Positions 8,698-17,594 of a stretch of 64,000 nt of DNA are shown one piece after another. The translations under genes and the position numbers were made by a program. Under the pieces are notes generated by a model. It was not told where the DNA came from. It saw nothing but the letters and a program-made list of their open reading frames with translations, and did no database searches. This DNA is from Bacillus sp. NTK071 (lineage in GTDB: Bacteria > Bacillota > Bacilli > Bacillales > Guptibacillaceae): contig NZ_JAFKOI010000002.1 in assembly GCF_017303315.1 (NCBI RefSeq), forward strand, positions 62,001 to 126,000, read 5' to 3'. Positions within the stretch are counted from its first letter, which is position 1. The number at the start of each line of letters is the position of its first letter.

Positions 8698-9584
8698 GAT
8701 TGTTCACTTCCTTTTTCTTTTGTTTCTGTAGGCATCCTTATCGCATTTTCAAGTGTTGGTACTTGCGAAATAACTTTCATTGCGAGATCGGCGCTTTTGT
8801 TTTGGGGAAGAATGAAAACACCTATTCGACCATCATCCAAGTCCCTTTTAATCAGTGGAACCAGAGCAGGAGTTCCGGAATCACGATAAACACCCAGAGA
8901 AATGGCAAGATCGTGGAGAATAGCCTGACGCTGTCCTAGATTCCCTATTGTCGAGCGAGCATCAAAATTCTTTGGCTTAATAACAAAACCTAGTCCATGT
9001 TTAAGAATTTCTTCTTGCCTTACCGGAATCCCAATATTCATAATATAAATATTATCTACATATAAACCAGCGCCATCAAATGATACAGTAGCCTGCTCTA
9101 TATCCGCTATTTTCCCTAGTTTACTTCCTGTCATATATTTCTTAGCAACTAAAAACGCAAGAAATGCTGCTATGCATGCAGCCCATATATTGATTGCGAG
9201 GTATGCTAATGAAGATACAAACGAAATAAAAATCACAAGATAGTTACGTCCTTCAAATGTTACTGCAATTCCTTCAATATATGATGCTCCTCTTGGAACC
9301 AGCTCAAGCGAATCCATTTCAGTTAGTGTTTTCCTTTCCATGTTTCTTACTTCCCTAAATTGAGAAGCCGCCAAAGTAAGGAACGTTACAGCAGTAAATT
9401 CCTGCTCCATAATAGATGGCACAACCAACGCACCTAGCGAGGCAGCAATAAAGCCAAGTGCAAGATGAATAATCATTCCGTGTGGATACGTCGGATATTG
9501 ACGATAATCAGTACGGAACATATAAATACGTGCTAATGTACCAACCGTAACGCCAAATAGAATTGAGAAAGTATACTCATTCAT
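8694..9584 (-). CDS. YIEGIA-family membrane protein
   Basis: A 296-residue membrane protein carrying the family-defining motif YIEGIAVTFEGRNYL at about residues 102-116. Hydrophobic segments occur near residues 5-20, 38-60 and 115-145, followed by a soluble C-terminal half of roughly 140 residues. The family is found in endospore formers and has no settled biochemical role; it may correspond to B. subtilis YphB, which I cannot verify. It overlaps yphA by four bases upstream and the capping-subunit gene by four bases downstream, so the three products are probably made in fixed proportion. Confidence 0.8.
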   Translation of the reverse strand: MNEYTFSILFGVTVGTLARIYMFRTDYRQYPTYPHGMIIHLALGFIAASLGALVVPSIMEQEFTAVTFLTLAASQFREVRNMERKTLTEMDSLELVPRGASYIEGIAVTFEGRNYLVIFISFVSSLAYLAINIWAACIAAFLAFLVAKKYMTGSKLGKIADIEQATVSFDGAGLYVDNIYIMNIGIPVRQEEILKHGLGFVIKPKNFDARSTIGNLGQRQAILHDLAISLGVYRDSGTPALVPLIKRDLDDGRIGVFILPQNKSADLAMKVISQVPTLENAIRMPTETKEKGSEQS

Positions 9585-10183
9585 GAATATCCACGCCTTT
9601 CTTGATGTTTTCTAACAATCTTTTCTAAGTGTGCCGTTAATTGAACAAAATAATGCCAAACGACAGTACTCATAATAGAGATGGCTACGATATCAAACGA
9701 AGCTAATTCACCAGCTACCCTATTAATGCCCATCTGATGAAATAAGGTAGTAAGAATGACCTCACCATGTAAAACCCCTAGGAGCAAGAGCGCACACCTC
9801 TCAGCAGAGCTATGAAGTGAAATATGAATAATAATAAATAAGATTGCTGATACTGACCATTTCGTATACAAATATGTAAAAACTGGGTCATATATTGAAA
9901 ACAGTTCAATTGACGTATACGCTGCTGTTACTATGAGCATTATGATGACGGCGTATACTCTCGTCACTTGCATGTATGTCAACAAAACGTTATAACCATA
10001 AATCAATGCGAATAGAAATAGCCCAGTAACTGTGTACTCCATCATTTGAAACTCTACATTTATACTACAGATCGCAAGTAATAATAAAAACGTTAGATGC
10101 TTTCTTTTGTTTGACGCTTTAAGAAAGAAAACAGTGATTACGACTCCCATCCAGGCAAACCATAGAAAAAACGCGCCATCCAC
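9581..10183 (-). CDS. yphA: YphA family membrane protein
   Basis: A 200-residue protein with six or so hydrophobic segments and very few charged residues, the same length as B. subtilis YphA, which occupies the same neighbourhood. It begins at a GTG seven bases after AAGGAGGAG. Function is unknown. It heads the three-gene overlapping unit with the YIEGIA protein and its small partner. The identification rests on position, length and topology more than on motifs. Confidence 0.7.
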   Translation of the reverse strand: MDGAFFLWFAWMGVVITVFFLKASNKRKHLTFLLLLAICSINVEFQMMEYTVTGLFLFALIYGYNVLLTYMQVTRVYAVIIMLIVTAAYTSIELFSIYDPVFTYLYTKWSVSAILFIIIHISLHSSAERCALLLLGVLHGEVILTTLFHQMGINRVAGELASFDIVAISIMSTVVWHYFVQLTAHLEKIVRKHQERRGYS

Positions 10184-10319
10184 TCAAATCTCCTCCTTCC
10201 ATTATGTTCAGTATGGGATGATTTCATGATGTATAGACTCACAAGTTTCAAATGCATAACTTTTAATCATTTTTTTCATGATAAGAAGGAGAAGAATTTA
10301 AGAAAAAGGAGTGATAATG

Positions 10320-10457
10320 ATGGGTAAAGATCGGCAGGAGAAAAAGCTAAAGAAGTCAAGACGTGTGGAATCAGATCGTGATCAATCTCTTGAGAACCGT
10401 GGAGCAACTACTATTGAAGGTCCTACTGAAGCAAGAAAGAGAAACGGTTTACAGTAG
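10320..10457 (+). CDS. ypzI: YpzI family small protein
   Basis: A 45-residue, highly charged soluble protein beginning MGKDRQEKKLKKSRRVESDR and containing GATTIEGPTEARKR, the pattern of YpzI of Bacillus. The function is unknown. Two ATGs are adjacent; the second is eight bases after AAGGAG and is preferred. It is one of the few plus-strand genes, transcribed convergently toward the S1-domain gene, with a hairpin between them. Confidence 0.8.
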   Translation: MGKDRQEKKLKKSRRVESDRDQSLENRGATTIEGPTEARKRNGLQ

Positions 10458-10490
10458 AAGGGTGTAGCTTCTTAGAATAGTGAGGCATAG

Positions 10491-10521
10491 AAAAAGCTTT
10501 CTGCCATTGGCAGAAAGCTTT
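10491..10521 (-). terminator. Terminator between ypzI and ypfD
   Basis: A 13-bp perfect stem AAAGCTTTCTGCC and its complement with a 3-base loop. The minus-strand side ends GCTTTTTC, so it mainly serves ypfD. It may also stop ypzI transcription from the other side. Confidence 0.85.
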
Positions 10522-10527
10522 CGTTAC

Positions 10528-11673
10528 TTATTTATACTTTTTTAGTTGATCACCGATCATATCGCCAAGTGAGAATGGTGAGTTTCCATCACTTTCTTTT
10601 TGATACTCTTCAACTTCATTTGAAACTTGCTCAGTTTCAAGAACCTTAATACTTAATGAAATACGCTTCTCATCAAGGTTAACATCAAGGACTTTCACAC
10701 GAACGGTTTCCCCTTCAGTAAGTACTTCTTGAGGTGTACCGATATGCTTGTTCGATATTTCAGAAATATGAACAAGACCCTCAACGCCAGGAGCAACTTC
10801 TACGAAAGCACCAAAGCTTACGAGACGCTTGACAGTTCCTTCAATTTCATCGCCAGCATTAAGACTGCCTTTTACTTCTTCCCACGGTCCTGGGAGGGTT
10901 TCTTTAATGGATAATGAAATTCGTTCGTTGTCACGGTCAACCGATAAAATCTTCACATTTACCTGCTGTCCTTCTGAAACAACTTCAGATGGTGTCTCAA
11001 CGCGATGATGTGCCATCTGAGAGATATGAACAAGTCCATCTACTCCACCGATGTCTACAAAAGCACCGAAGTCTGTCAATCGCTGAACAGTACCTTCAAC
11101 AACTTGTCCTGCTTGAAGAGATGCAAGTGTTTCTTGTTTCTTATGATCCGCTTCTTGCTCAAGCACTGCACGATGTGACAGAATTACTTTCGCTTTCTCA
11201 GGATCAAATTCAACAATTTTGACGCTCAGGCTTTTGCCTTTGTAATCTGAGAAATCCTCAACGTAATGTCTTTCAACAAGAGATGCTGGAATAAATCCGC
11301 GTACACCAAGGTCAACGACAAGGCCACCCTTAACAACGTCGGCAATCTCCACATCAAATGCTACTGAATTCTCATATTTCTCTTGCAAAGCGTCCCACGC
11401 TTGGTCAGCCTCGACTGCTTTCTTAGAAAGCACTAGCTCATCTTCAGATACTTTGGTTACTTTAACTTCTATTTCATCACCTTCTGAGAGCACGTCGCTG
11501 ACTTTTTCGACGTGAAGGCTTGACAGTTCGCTGATTGGCAGCACTCCATCAACTTTAAAACCTACATCAACTGATGCATGTTTTTCTTCGACTTTAGAGA
11601 TCTTACCAGTCACCACATCTCCAATTTCGAATGATTTGAACTCAGTCATTTCCTGATTCATCTCTTCACCCAT
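10528..11673 (-). CDS. ypfD: S1 RNA-binding domain protein (ribosomal protein S1 homologue YpfD)
   Basis: Contains four S1 repeats in series, seen as GDVVTGKISKVEEKHASVDV, the VKGGLVVDLGVRGFIPASLV repeat, GTVQRLTDFGAFVDIGGVDG and GTVKRLVSFGAFVEVAPGVEG. This is the short Firmicute S1 (381 residues, versus six repeats in enterobacteria); it binds RNA, and a direct ribosomal role is debated. A TTG upstream in frame is too close to AGGAGGAG; the ATG is seven bases away. Own terminator. Confidence 0.95.
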   Translation of the reverse strand: MGEEMNQEMTEFKSFEIGDVVTGKISKVEEKHASVDVGFKVDGVLPISELSSLHVEKVSDVLSEGDEIEVKVTKVSEDELVLSKKAVEADQAWDALQEKYENSVAFDVEIADVVKGGLVVDLGVRGFIPASLVERHYVEDFSDYKGKSLSVKIVEFDPEKAKVILSHRAVLEQEADHKKQETLASLQAGQVVEGTVQRLTDFGAFVDIGGVDGLVHISQMAHHRVETPSEVVSEGQQVNVKILSVDRDNERISLSIKETLPGPWEEVKGSLNAGDEIEGTVKRLVSFGAFVEVAPGVEGLVHISEISNKHIGTPQEVLTEGETVRVKVLDVNLDEKRISLSIKVLETEQVSNEVEEYQKESDGNSPFSLGDMIGDQLKKYK

Positions 11674-11855
11674 TGACAAACTCCTCCTTCAATCCAAAAG
11701 AAATAAAACTTTTCGATATGATTTATAAAAGTCTTCCACTAGTTGTGAAAGAAATTTATTGAAAAGTTAAGCACCCTTTCCTCTAACTTTCACTAAAATC
11801 GACGGATTTGTCAAGTATCCTGACGCATTTATTTAAATTTTTTAACAATATTGAA

Positions 11856-12440
11856 TTATTTATGATGTTTTTCGATAAGTTCTTGAATTTCTTGCATAAT
11901 AGCTTGGGTTGCTTTTTTGGCTGCTCCCTGCTCTTCACGAAGCGGAGATAAATCAACGGGCTTACCGTATACGATCTTCAAACGACCAAATGGCTTATAT
12001 GAGCCTTGGATTGCACACGGTACAACAGTGACTTCAGGTCGAAGCGCAAAGAATCCTGCCCCAGATAAACCTTCCCCGAGCTTACCATCCTTACTTCTAG
12101 TACCTTCAGGAAAAAGACCGACGACACCGCCATCTTTTAGAATTTTCATCCCACTTCTCAATGCCTGCTTATCACTCATACCCCTTTTAACAGGAAAAGC
12201 GCCTACTTTATAAATTAATTTACCAAGAACAGGTATAGTGAATAGCTCTGACTTTGCCATAAAGCGAACATCTCTCGGACACATCGCTCCAACCAAAGGC
12301 GGATCAAGATTATTAATATGGTTGGAGCAGAGTAGTATCCCTTTATCTTTAGGTATGTTCTCCTCACCTTCAACCGTCACTTTATTGAAAAGCTTAAAAT
12401 AAACGCGAAATAAGCCTTTCCCTACTCCATATAAACTCAC
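11856..12440 (-). CDS. plsC: 1-acyl-sn-glycerol-3-phosphate acyltransferase (PlsC family)
   Basis: Acylates lysophosphatidic acid to phosphatidic acid. The catalytic HX4D box is His41-Asp46 (NHINNLD) and the substrate motif FPEGTRS is at residues 110-116. The length of 194 is typical of the short Bacillus enzymes. It starts with GTG after AAAGGG and lies four bases after cmk. With gpsA and plsY nearby, the first three steps of glycerolipid synthesis are all encoded within 7 kb. Confidence 0.93.
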   Translation of the reverse strand: MSLYGVGKGLFRVYFKLFNKVTVEGEENIPKDKGILLCSNHINNLDPPLVGAMCPRDVRFMAKSELFTIPVLGKLIYKVGAFPVKRGMSDKQALRSGMKILKDGGVVGLFPEGTRSKDGKLGEGLSGAGFFALRPEVTVVPCAIQGSYKPFGRLKIVYGKPVDLSPLREEQGAAKKATQAIMQEIQELIEKHHK

Positions 12441-12444
12441 TTGA

Positions 12445-13116
12445 TCATGCCCTTTCTTTCGCTAATTGTAGAATGTGTTCCACTACTTCTGAAATTGTCA
12501 TCGAAGTTGTGTCAATTTCATTTGCATCGTCCGCTTTCACAAGGGGAGCTACTTCTCGCTCAGAATCACGCTTATCTCTTAATGCTATTTCATTTTTGAT
12601 TGTATCAAAATCTGCTTCAATTCCTTTATTGATAAGCTCTTTATAACGACGTGATGCTCTTTCTTCAACCGAAGCAATAAGAAATACCTTCAGTTCTGAA
12701 TTTGGGAGAACATGCGTACCAATATCTCTTCCATCCATTACTACTCCGCCTTTGTCAGCTAATAATTTCTGACGCTTGACCATTTCTTCTCTTACTTCGC
12801 TTTGTCTTGCAACGAAAGAAACATTGTTCGTTACATTAAATGATCGTATATCTGTTGTAACATCCTTGTTATCAAGTAATACATGCTGTTCTTCTTCTCC
12901 AACTTGAAGATCTATGACTGTCTCATTTAGAAGTTCTTTAAGTAAAGGACCGTTCTCAAGGTCTACTTCTCTCTCAATTGCTTTATACGTTAATGCTCGA
13001 TACATTGCACCCGTATCAATATAAAGAAAAGAAAGATAATCCGCTACTTGTCTAGCTACTGTACTTTTGCCGGCTCCTGCAGGTCCATCTATTGCAATAT
13101 TAATTCTCTTTTTCAT
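12445..13116 (-). CDS. cmk: Cytidylate kinase
   Basis: Phosphorylates CMP and dCMP to the diphosphates. The P-loop GPAGAGKST is at residues 11-19, and the NMP-binding segment [14 protein letters not shown] follows. At 223 residues it fits B. subtilis Cmk. The longest frame begins eight codons earlier, but GGAGG lies nine bases before this ATG. It leads the cmk-plsC pair. Confidence 0.97.
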   Translation of the reverse strand: MKKRINIAIDGPAGAGKSTVARQVADYLSFLYIDTGAMYRALTYKAIEREVDLENGPLLKELLNETVIDLQVGEEEQHVLLDNKDVTTDIRSFNVTNNVSFVARQSEVREEMVKRQKLLADKGGVVMDGRDIGTHVLPNSELKVFLIASVEERASRRYKELINKGIEADFDTIKNEIALRDKRDSEREVAPLVKADDANEIDTTSMTISEVVEHILQLAKERA

Positions 13117-13180
13117 GTAAATCTTGCCTCCACATTCCATTCATCAATCGTTATTTATAAGAAAAATTACAATATAACGT

Positions 13181-13206
13181 ACAAAAAAAGCAGGGATTCC
13201 TGCTTT
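13181..13206 (-). terminator. ypfB terminator
   Basis: An 8-bp stem AAAGCAGG / CCTGCTTT with a 4-base loop, followed by TTTTTTTG on the minus strand. It separates the ypeB-ypfB transcript from cmk. Confidence 0.8.
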
Positions 13207-13265
13207 CTTTGTAAACCAAAATGGTCATATTTATCATAACACAAGACATATTCTCGGTCTATTGA

Positions 13266-13433
13266 CTATTGGCGTATGGTGATTGGCGGCAATCCCTTTA
13301 CTACACCTTCATAATAGAGTGCTTTGCTAAGATAGATTCGAAACTCATCTTGAGTGAGGAGTACCTGTGAAATGAGCAAGAAGATAAATTGAATCGTGAT
13401 TAACTTGATTAACAACTTTTCAACTTTTGCCAT
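13266..13433 (-). CDS. ypfB: DUF5359 small membrane protein (YpfB)
   Basis: A 55-residue protein with one hydrophobic helix (about residues 7-26, ending FLLISQVLL) and a conserved tail KALYYEGVVKG. It matches the B. subtilis YpfB/DUF5359 pattern and sits between ypeB and cmk as in that genome. The ATG follows GGGAGGAG closely. B. subtilis has ypfA (motI, a flagellar brake) between ypeB and ypfB; here the gap is only 18 bases, so that gene is absent from this locus. Function unknown. Confidence 0.75.
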   Translation of the reverse strand: MAKVEKLLIKLITIQFIFLLISQVLLTQDEFRIYLSKALYYEGVVKGLPPITIRQ

Positions 13434-13451
13434 TGCCGCTCCTCCCTTTTA

Positions 13452-14801
13452 TTACATCGTATTGTAATTCATTTCCGTACCATCCATTTTCTCAACTCGT
13501 TCTTCCCGACCATTATTCGCGTTAACGAAGATACGATAGGTTTCTTTATCAATCGTACCCATAAATTCATAACATAATACTTCATCACCAAGGTCGTTTT
13601 TGATGATTCCAAGCCCTTCCTCCATTATTTGAACATTAGGATTCACTTGTTCTAACGCCTCATTTCGGGTAATCGAGGGTTCAGTTACTTTTCTTTCATG
13701 ATGGTTTGTGAGATATTCCAAAGATTCATACCCTGAGATATCCCCATTATCAAGAGCTACTTTAATATGAACAGCATCCGGGTAGATCGATACATCTCCC
13801 TGCTGGTATACAAAAGTAAAAACCCCCATTCTGTCATATTGACTACTTTCAGATATTTCCATATTTGTAATGTCGTGTTCCTTTAGAAAACTAGTAGCTT
13901 TGTTCGCTGCTTCATTCAAGCTTAGTTTTTGTTTACCGATCTTCCTATCCATTAGGATCCAGATGGGCTTTGCTCCTTTTTTTGTTACATCTAAATTAAC
14001 ACTAGATTTTTTATTTGGATTCTCTATAGAAAGACTATAGGCCTGATATTTAGAATCTTTTCCAGTTGTTGTGATATCTACTGACGCATTTTTATCAATA
14101 TCAAGAAAATCCATGACATGCTTCTTAGCTTCCTTTTCACTAAGCTCTTTACCCGTAATGTTTTTAGACAGATTTTGCTTCTTCTCATTCAATTGATTTA
14201 CTTCAGGTCCCCAATTCACCTCACTATAGCCTTCAACTTGTTTGTCAACGGTTTTAAATCCATCTATGATGGTGTTGTCTTGAGGTTGTGACTCTGAAGC
14301 AAGTGCTAATTCAACATCCATCCATCTTAAATTGTGATCAATAACCATTGCTTGAACCTTTCTCAGCTCATTCTTTACGTCATTTGAATGATTATGAAGT
14401 TTTTTGAGTGTTTCGTATTCCTCTTTTGAGAGTGGTTTCTCGTCAAGATCTCTTACGGCGACACGGTAACTAAAGGACCCAATGTTTGATAGGAACTCTT
14501 CTGTTTTGTTAAATGGCATCAGCGTCAACGGAAGCTGACCAACGTCATTTTGTGCTTCTGAAGTCAAGCGCCACACTTCTGCTAGCGCTGGTGACAAACT
14601 ACTTCTCGAGTTCATCGCTAGTGTTGAACCTATTTTCTCTTCTAGTGCATCCATATGGAAGTTCAAATCGTGAAATGCACGTTGGTACGTATTTTCAGCA
14701 TTAATTAAGACTGCATTTTTTTCTTGATGCTCCTTATATCCCCAGTAGCCTGTACCAACAACACCGATTGCTAGTGCTCCGATAAGTATCGAACGAATCA
14801 T
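13452..14801 (-). CDS. ypeB: Germination protein YpeB
   Basis: Partner of the cortex-lytic enzyme SleB; each needs the other for stable incorporation into the spore. The 449-residue protein has an N-terminal membrane anchor (about residues 4-20), a long helical domain and C-terminal PepSY-type repeats, one opening with SLNEAANKATSFL. GGAGGTG precedes the ATG. It lies 15 bases after sleB in the same operon, the standard arrangement in endospore formers. Confidence 0.96.
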   Translation of the reverse strand: MIRSILIGALAIGVVGTGYWGYKEHQEKNAVLINAENTYQRAFHDLNFHMDALEEKIGSTLAMNSRSSLSPALAEVWRLTSEAQNDVGQLPLTLMPFNKTEEFLSNIGSFSYRVAVRDLDEKPLSKEEYETLKKLHNHSNDVKNELRKVQAMVIDHNLRWMDVELALASESQPQDNTIIDGFKTVDKQVEGYSEVNWGPEVNQLNEKKQNLSKNITGKELSEKEAKKHVMDFLDIDKNASVDITTTGKDSKYQAYSLSIENPNKKSSVNLDVTKKGAKPIWILMDRKIGKQKLSLNEAANKATSFLKEHDITNMEISESSQYDRMGVFTFVYQQGDVSIYPDAVHIKVALDNGDISGYESLEYLTNHHERKVTEPSITRNEALEQVNPNVQIMEEGLGIIKNDLGDEVLCYEFMGTIDKETYRIFVNANNGREERVEKMDGTEMNYNTM

Positions 14802-14816
14802 GTCTATCCACCTCCA

Positions 14817-15608
14817 TTATTCACAGAATATATGTTTGCCAATTTGTTTGATTTGCGGTCTCGTCCATATCCATCCTGAAGTGGCTGTATTCGGATTAAA
14901 ATAGTACAACGCCTCTCCGGTTGGGTCCCAACCATTAATCGCATCAATTACAGCCTCTTTCGCACGTTCATTAGGAGTAAGCCATATCTGACCATCTGAA
15001 ACAGCAGTAAAAGCTCGAGGTTCAAAAATTACCCCTGAAACAGTGTTGGGAAAAGAAGAGCTTTGTACACGATTAAGAATGACAGCAGCTACTGCCACTT
15101 GTCCTTCATATGGCTCACCTCTTGATTCGCCATATACAGCATTCGCAATGAGTTTAATATCATTTTGAGAATAGCCTGAAGGGGTGTTCTTACCCTGAAC
15201 GTTGGTATTTGAGTCTTTAGACTTATCTCCAGAAGATTGAGCTGTATTAGGACTTTGTCCCTTATTCGACTGTTGCTTAGCAGATTGATCATATTTAGTA
15301 GTCTTATTTAACTTCGCCTTCATGTCAGATCCTACAAGTCCATCTACCTTCATCCCAAACTCATATTGAAAATTTCGAACGGCCCAATAGGTCCCCCAAC
15401 CAAACACTCCGTCTATAGAACCAGTATAGAACCCAATATTCTTTAATCTCGTTTGAAGTTCAATAACATCTGTTCCTATTGCTCCTTTTTGAATAATCTG
15501 ATTAGAAAAAGCATCTACCTTATTTCCTGTATCTAATACCGTGATAAACGGAATACATAGTAGACCGACTATCAGAGGGAATTTCAAGATACTAACTACC
15601 TTTCTCAT
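14817..15608 (-). CDS. sleB: Spore cortex-lytic enzyme SleB
   Basis: Lytic transglycosylase acting on muramic-lactam peptidoglycan of the spore cortex during germination. The 263-residue form has a signal peptide (about 1-31), a peptidoglycan-binding domain (ELQTRLKNIGFYTGSIDGVFG), a polar Ser/Gln/Asn linker and a C-terminal hydrolase_2 domain with the catalytic Glu in NAVYGESRGEPYEGQVAVAA. The start is the ATG eight bases after AGGAGG, not the longer frame. First gene of the sleB-ypeB operon. Confidence 0.97.
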   Translation of the reverse strand: MRKVVSILKFPLIVGLLCIPFITVLDTGNKVDAFSNQIIQKGAIGTDVIELQTRLKNIGFYTGSIDGVFGWGTYWAVRNFQYEFGMKVDGLVGSDMKAKLNKTTKYDQSAKQQSNKGQSPNTAQSSGDKSKDSNTNVQGKNTPSGYSQNDIKLIANAVYGESRGEPYEGQVAVAAVILNRVQSSSFPNTVSGVIFEPRAFTAVSDGQIWLTPNERAKEAVIDAINGWDPTGEALYYFNPNTATSGWIWTRPQIKQIGKHIFCE

Positions 15609-15712
15609 GATGAGGACCTCCTGCTCATTCAGTTTCATATATGTAGTTTTTGTAGCAGCAATCATTTTATACAACAAACAGCTCCAAGATTGCTCTTCTT
15701 CTTGCTTTAAAC

Positions 15713-15739
15713 AAAAAAAGATGCCACACTCGGCATCTT
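15713..15739 (-). terminator. prsW terminator
   Basis: An 8-bp stem AAGATGCC / GGCATCTT with a 6-base loop, then TTTTTTTG on the minus strand, between prsW and sleB. Confidence 0.85.
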
Positions 15740-15752
15740 AATCCTTGTTTCT

Positions 15753-16439
15753 TTATAACATTTTCATATCTTTCGATTGTAGAAACTCAGCTTGATTCAA
15801 ATCTGCAACTTTGATTTTCCTTAATCCGACAAACCATAATATGAGCATAAAAGGAATCATTAAATAAATCGTATTGCTATTAATTTGGAGAACGAGATAA
15901 TTGTAGGTCCCATGAAACAAAAAAGGAACTAGTAGTGAAAGCGAGATCCACTTTCCTATTTTATTTTGCAGCGTAAACTTCCCTCTTCCGAGATACGAAC
16001 CCATCATTAATCCAAATAAAGCATGACTGGATACTGGAAGAAGGGCACGCCACCATGCTTCTTGGATACCGTAAGCGAATAGGTAGAACACATTTTCAAC
16101 GGACGCAAAACCAAGTGAAATCGCTACTCCATAAACAATTCCATCATAGAAATCGTTAAATTCTATATGAATGTACACAGTAAAATAGAATATAAACCAC
16201 TTTAAAAACTCTTCAAGCAAACCAGACATTAGATAGGCCTGGCTAAAAGGAGACTGCAAAAAATCCTCTACCTTAAATCCGTGTTGAATCACCATTACTG
16301 GGAATACAAGCATCCCTCCAAATACAAAACTTCGTACAACTGGCCCTATAGGCTCAGTTCCGTACTGATGCTGTTTAAGGTAGAAAAAACAAAGAAGTGC
16401 AATGCCCGGTGCTATTCCAGCAGTTATTGCGGCTAACAT
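15753..16439 (-). CDS. prsW: PrsW family intramembrane metalloprotease
   Basis: In B. subtilis PrsW cleaves anti-sigma factor RsiW at site 1. This 228-residue protein has seven to eight membrane segments and the family residues: Glu-Glu in SGLLEEFLKW, the EFNDFYDGIVYG motif and the later His in SSHALFGLMMG. GAGGAAA precedes the ATG. It lies divergently from the asparaginase gene and upstream of sleB, the same neighbourhood as B. subtilis ypdC. Confidence 0.92.
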   Translation of the reverse strand: MLAAITAGIAPGIALLCFFYLKQHQYGTEPIGPVVRSFVFGGMLVFPVMVIQHGFKVEDFLQSPFSQAYLMSGLLEEFLKWFIFYFTVYIHIEFNDFYDGIVYGVAISLGFASVENVFYLFAYGIQEAWWRALLPVSSHALFGLMMGSYLGRGKFTLQNKIGKWISLSLLVPFLFHGTYNYLVLQINSNTIYLMIPFMLILWFVGLRKIKVADLNQAEFLQSKDMKML

Positions 16440-16564
16440 AGGCTTTCCTCATTTCTATCTGCACGTAATTAAAAAGACTGACTCATTTGTACCTATACTT
16501 TTATAATCGTATCATGTTACTTTATTTATGGATACAATTATTAGGAATATGACGAGGTGACCCC

Positions 16565-17536
16565 ATGAGCAAAATATTAATTATACATACGGGAGGAACC
16601 ATTGCAATGGAGGAGAATAAAGAGTCCGGTACAGTAGCACCCGGCAAAGAGAATCCTCTAAACGCAACTCTCGAAAACCTATTAAGCGGTGTAGATGTGA
16701 TTACTGATGATTTTCTCAACATCCCATCACCACATATGACTCCTGATATCATGTTTAAAATAGCTGAGAGAATTGAAACTAGAATTAGACAAGAGCATAT
16801 TAGCGGAGTCGTTATATCACACGGTACTGACACGCTTGAGGAAACAGCCTATCTACTTGACCTGGTGCTTCAGACTGACTTACCTGTTGTTGTAACAGGT
16901 GCGATGCGTTCTAGTAATGAAATAGGTTCAGACGGCCCCTATAATCTCATCTCGTCCATCAAGGTTGCCTGCTGTGAAGAAGCGAAAGGGAAAGGGGTTC
17001 TTGTTGTATTAAATGATGAAATTCATACAGCAAAGAACGTAACAAAAACCCATACGAGCAATGTCTCTACCTTTCAAAGCCCTCAATATGGACCAATCGG
17101 AATTGTAACGAAGCAGCGAGTGTTCTTTCATCACACCTTAACAAATCGAGACCGCTACCATATTTCAGGATTAACCAAGAAAGTGATGCTCCTTAAAGCA
17201 TATGCTGGAATGGACTCCCAGCTCCTTTTTGCCGCTGGTGAAATTGGAATTGACGGCATCGTGATAGAAGCGCTTGGACAGGGCAACCTGCCGCCTGAAA
17301 TGATGGAAGGCATAAAGCAACTAAGAAAGAAAGGAATCGCTATCGTCATGGTTTCTCGCTGTTTTAATGGCATTGTCCAGGATGTTTATGGGTATAAAGG
17401 CGGAGGGAAAAATTTAAAAGAGCTCGGCGTCATTTTCTCAAACGGATTAAATGGGCAGAAAGCTCGATTGAAATTACTCGTTACACTTGAAGCAACAGAG
17501 AACCCTGAAGACTTACACAAACTATTTCTAAGGTAA
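16565..17536 (+). CDS. L-asparaginase
   Basis: Hydrolyses asparagine to aspartate and ammonia. The two catalytic threonine regions are present: HTGGTIA with Thr12, and HGTDT (residues 86-90) giving Thr88 and Asp89. A later lysine in HTAKNVTKTHT fits the second triad. The 323-residue protein has no signal peptide, so it is cytoplasmic. GAGGTGA precedes the ATG. It converges with ypdA over a shared hairpin. Sequence is unlike B. subtilis AnsA in detail, so no symbol is given. Confidence 0.92.
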   Translation: MSKILIIHTGGTIAMEENKESGTVAPGKENPLNATLENLLSGVDVITDDFLNIPSPHMTPDIMFKIAERIETRIRQEHISGVVISHGTDTLEETAYLLDLVLQTDLPVVVTGAMRSSNEIGSDGPYNLISSIKVACCEEAKGKGVLVVLNDEIHTAKNVTKTHTSNVSTFQSPQYGPIGIVTKQRVFFHHTLTNRDRYHISGLTKKVMLLKAYAGMDSQLLFAAGEIGIDGIVIEALGQGNLPPEMMEGIKQLRKKGIAIVMVSRCFNGIVQDVYGYKGGGKNLKELGVIFSNGLNGQKARLKLLVTLEATENPEDLHKLFLR

Positions 17537-17563
17537 ATCGGCATTATGTTCTTCCATGTATGC

Positions 17564-17594
17564 AAAAAACCTACCTTAATCGGTAGGTTTTTTT
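17564..17594. terminator. Bidirectional terminator, asparaginase and ypdA
   Basis: A 12-bp stem with A-run on the left and T-run on the right (AAAAAACCTACC / GGTAGGTTTTTT). It works in both directions. The ypdA stop codon lies inside its loop. Confidence 0.92.

Noticed and set aside
15609-15700. Sigma-G promoter search before sleB
   Set aside because: CATATAT is present but the -10 differs at two positions from the consensus and the possible -35 spacing is 19 or 24; not claimed.
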